Below are positions 62,149 through 64,000 of a DNA stretch of 64,000 nt, piece after piece. The stretch lies in the NCBI GenBank assembly GCA_900318145.1, contig ONJM01000010.1, forward strand, positions 1 through 64,000, given 5' to 3'. The DNA comes from an uncultured Eubacteriales bacterium. Its GTDB lineage: Bacteria; Bacillota; Clostridia; Christensenellales; Aristaeellaceae. Made by a program: the position numbers and the translations under genes. The notes below the pieces were generated by a model. The model saw nothing but the letters and a program-made list of their open reading frames with translations. It ran no database searches and was not told the origin of the DNA. Each line of letters starts with the position of its first letter. Position 1 is the stretch's first letter.

Positions 62149-64000
62149 ATGAAGAAACGCCTTTTGCTGGGTCTGGCGCTGGGACTTGTGTTTGCGCTGT
62201 GCTTCGCGGTTTCAGCCATGGCGGGCCCCCAGCTGGATTGCAAGGGAGAACTGCCTGGCGGCTACTCGTTTACCGGTCCGGAAGAAATCACGGTTCGGAT
62301 TGACGTGCGCAACGCGGGCGACGAGGATATGCCCGGCCCTGTGAAGCTGCTTTACCCGAACCTGGAGCAGGTGGAGGAATTCGGTTCTCCCACGCTGGCC
62401 GCGGGCAGCAGCAGGAACTGGGAAGGCACCTGGAAAGTAACCCAGCAGGAGCTGGAAGCCGGAGAGATTAATTTCTATGTCTATTATCCCGTGAAGAACG
62501 CGGAAACCGGCGAACTGGACAACAAGGGCAAGAAGCTCAGCTTCAAGATCAGCTACGCCGGCGCGGAGCCGGAGCTGTCCATCAAGCGTTCCTTCCTGCC
62601 GGCGGTTGCCCAGAAAAACCAGGAAGTCAGCGTGATTTACGAGATCAGGAATACCGGCACGGCGGAAGTCGCCAATGTGACCGTGAAGGAAAACGAAGCC
62701 ATCTCCACGACGGCCGGCGCCATCAAGAGCATCGCCCCCGGAGAATCCGGGAAGATCGTTTTCACCGCCAAGATGGGCACAAAGGACCTGACAAGCGAAG
62801 CCACCGTTACCTATAAAGCGGGCGGCAAGAACTACACCGAAAAGGTGGAAGCCGCCGCGATCAAATACGGAACCATGGACCTGACGGCGACCCTGACGGC
62901 GGACAGGAAGGGCGGCGCGCCGGGAGACACGGTGAAGCTGACCCTGAAGCTGAAGAATTCCGGCAAGGCGGATATCACCGGTGTTTCGGTGGCGGATGAA
63001 TTCCTTGGTACCGTGTTCAGCGACGAAACCATCCGGGCCGGTGAGACGGTAACCCTGGAAAAGGATATGACCGTAACCGAAACGACGGACGTCCAGTTTG
63101 TGATTAAGGGAAGCGCGGCGGACGGCAGCACGCTTGAGACCGCGACCGGCCGGGTGCATGTGGTGGCCACGGATCCCGCGAAGCAGGTTGTGCTGAGCGT
63201 GGAAGCCAGCGCGGACCGGGAGGAAGTTTACAGAATTCCCGGCGGCATTGTCCGTTTCACGATCACCGTGCGCAACGAGAGCACGGTGGATGTTTCCAAT
63301 ATTTCGGTGAAGGCTGTCGACAAGGAAGTATATTTCTTTGAAAGCATTCCCTCCGGTGCGAGCCGTACGGTAACCCGGGACATGGAAATCAGCATGGCCG
63401 GCGTGTTCCAGTTCACGGCGAACGCGAAGGACGAGCTGGGCCAGGTGGTTTCCTTTGCCAGCAACTCGATTCCGATTGCGTACGCGCCGCCGACCCCTGT
63501 GCCTACGGAAGCTCCGCTGGTGACGCCGCTGGCGCCGGTGACGGTCGCAATGCCGGAAGCCACTGCCGCGCCGAACTGGATCGGCCAGGCGGAACAGGCC
63601 GCGAACTCCGCGAAATGGATTCTTGCCGGGATTGCCGGCGTGCTGGCGGTGCTGCTGCTGATCGGCGCCGTGCGCAGAGGACACAGCCGGAGCCAGTCCA
63701 ACAAAGCGATGGATCATCTGGAAGGCGCCAATTACCGCGATTACAGTATCGCGCCGAAGGGCAGAAGGCGGAACGAGATTACGAGCGGTGAGGAAGAACA
63801 CAGGGAAGAAGCCGCTGAACCGGAACCTGAAAAGCCTGAACCCGTGAAAGAAGAAAAGAAAGACGAGCCGATGGCTGAAACCCTGAAGCGCCTGTACAAC
63901 GAAACGGAAGAAAGCGCGAAGGGAGCCGCTGAAAAAGCGGCCGAAACGGCGGAAGAAGCGGCCGGAGCGGCGGAGGAAGCGGCGGAAGACGTGAAGGAAG
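62149..64000 (+). CDS. CARDB-like secreted membrane-anchored protein (partial, 3' end outside window)
   Basis: At least 617 residues; no stop before the window ends. A signal peptide (1-25, ...FAVSAMAG) precedes three or four repeated Ig-like domains of about 110 residues with the CARDB/NEW3-like pattern (VRIDVRNAGDEDM, VIYEIRNTGTAEVANV, LTLKLKNSGKADITGV, FTITVRNESTVDVSNI). A Pro/Thr/Ala linker and one membrane helix (about 484-504) follow, then a basic and finally Glu/Ala-rich repetitive cytoplasmic tail. Cell-surface structural or adhesion role inferred. Confidence 0.85.
   Translation, partial: MKKRLLLGLALGLVFALCFAVSAMAGPQLDCKGELPGGYSFTGPEEITVRIDVRNAGDEDMPGPVKLLYPNLEQVEEFGSPTLAAGSSRNWEGTWKVTQQELEAGEINFYVYYPVKNAETGELDNKGKKLSFKISYAGAEPELSIKRSFLPAVAQKNQEVSVIYEIRNTGTAEVANVTVKENEAISTTAGAIKSIAPGESGKIVFTAKMGTKDLTSEATVTYKAGGKNYTEKVEAAAIKYGTMDLTATLTADRKGGAPGDTVKLTLKLKNSGKADITGVSVADEFLGTVFSDETIRAGETVTLEKDMTVTETTDVQFVIKGSAADGSTLETATGRVHVVATDPAKQVVLSVEASADREEVYRIPGGIVRFTITVRNESTVDVSNISVKAVDKEVYFFESIPSGASRTVTRDMEISMAGVFQFTANAKDELGQVVSFASNSIPIAYAPPTPVPTEAPLVTPLAPVTVAMPEATAAPNWIGQAEQAANSAKWILAGIAGVLAVLLLIGAVRRGHSRSQSNKAMDHLEGANYRDYSIAPKGRRRNEITSGEEEHREEAAEPEPEKPEPVKEEKKDEPMAETLKRLYNETEESAKGAAEKAAETAEEAAGAAEEAAEDVKE

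Overview
The window looks like a chromosomal segment of a Gram-positive, sporulation-lineage Clostridia member (Bacillota). Pointers are strong AGGAGG-type ribosome sites, sigma-A-like TTGACA/TATAAT promoters, a SpoIID/LytB protein, an FtsK/SpoIIIE translocase, a PyrK/PyrD pair, a PyrB/PyrI pair and binding-protein-dependent sugar importers without a local ATPase. Base composition is moderately GC-rich with strongly GC-biased third positions, as in gut or rumen Christensenellales-like lineages (for example Aristaeella relatives); that placement is inference. No plasmid, phage, IS or CRISPR signature was seen; this reads as core genome plus carbohydrate-use genes.

Layout. 1-7 kb: tRNA-Asn, an HD-domain hydrolase, a small membrane protein, then a likely operon of a DUF3298-like lipoprotein, FtsK and a DUF2974 (Mbeg1-like) lipase-like protein. 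7-12 kb: a sugar importer (binding protein, two permeases) followed by an AraC regulator. 12-21 kb: a near-complete UMP operon (pyrC-carB-pyrK-pyrD-pyrF-pyrE-pyrB-pyrI) behind a leader terminator; carA is absent. 21-34 kb: a purine operon (purE-purF-purM-purN-purO-AICAR transformylase-purD-purL-fhs) behind a promoter carrying PurBox-like sites. fhs supplies the formyl-THF used by PurN and the AICAR transformylase. 34-38.5 kb (minus strand): cysK behind a Cys/Met-rich leader peptide and terminator, a SpoIID/LytB-SH3 protein, and RarA. 38.5-43.5 kb: two overlapping genes for a TIR-TM-beta-propeller protein and a degenerate TIR-like partner. 43.6-45 kb: ECF sigma factor and its likely membrane anti-sigma. 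45-51.5 kb: cytoplasmic GH3, MATE exporter, membrane acyltransferase, P-loop kinase. 51.5-58 kb: a second sugar importer with an unusually extended permease, then a secreted GH3. 58-64 kb: MFS transporter, an 18-codon small ORF with complete expression signals, a large glycosidase-like protein, a zinc-ribbon membrane protein, and the start of a CARDB-like surface protein that runs off the end.

Most noteworthy: (1) a previously unannotated 28-codon leader ORF before cysK that ends in Cys-Cys-stop and is followed by a terminator, as expected for ribosome-mediated cysteine attenuation; (2) a modular intergenic element with conserved single-stranded blocks and stems whose sequence differs between copies but stays complementary; (3) the TIR / pseudo-TIR propeller pair; (4) a PurF whose glutaminase domain lacks the catalytic Cys and other site residues. 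All calls are from reading the sequence; no database search was run.
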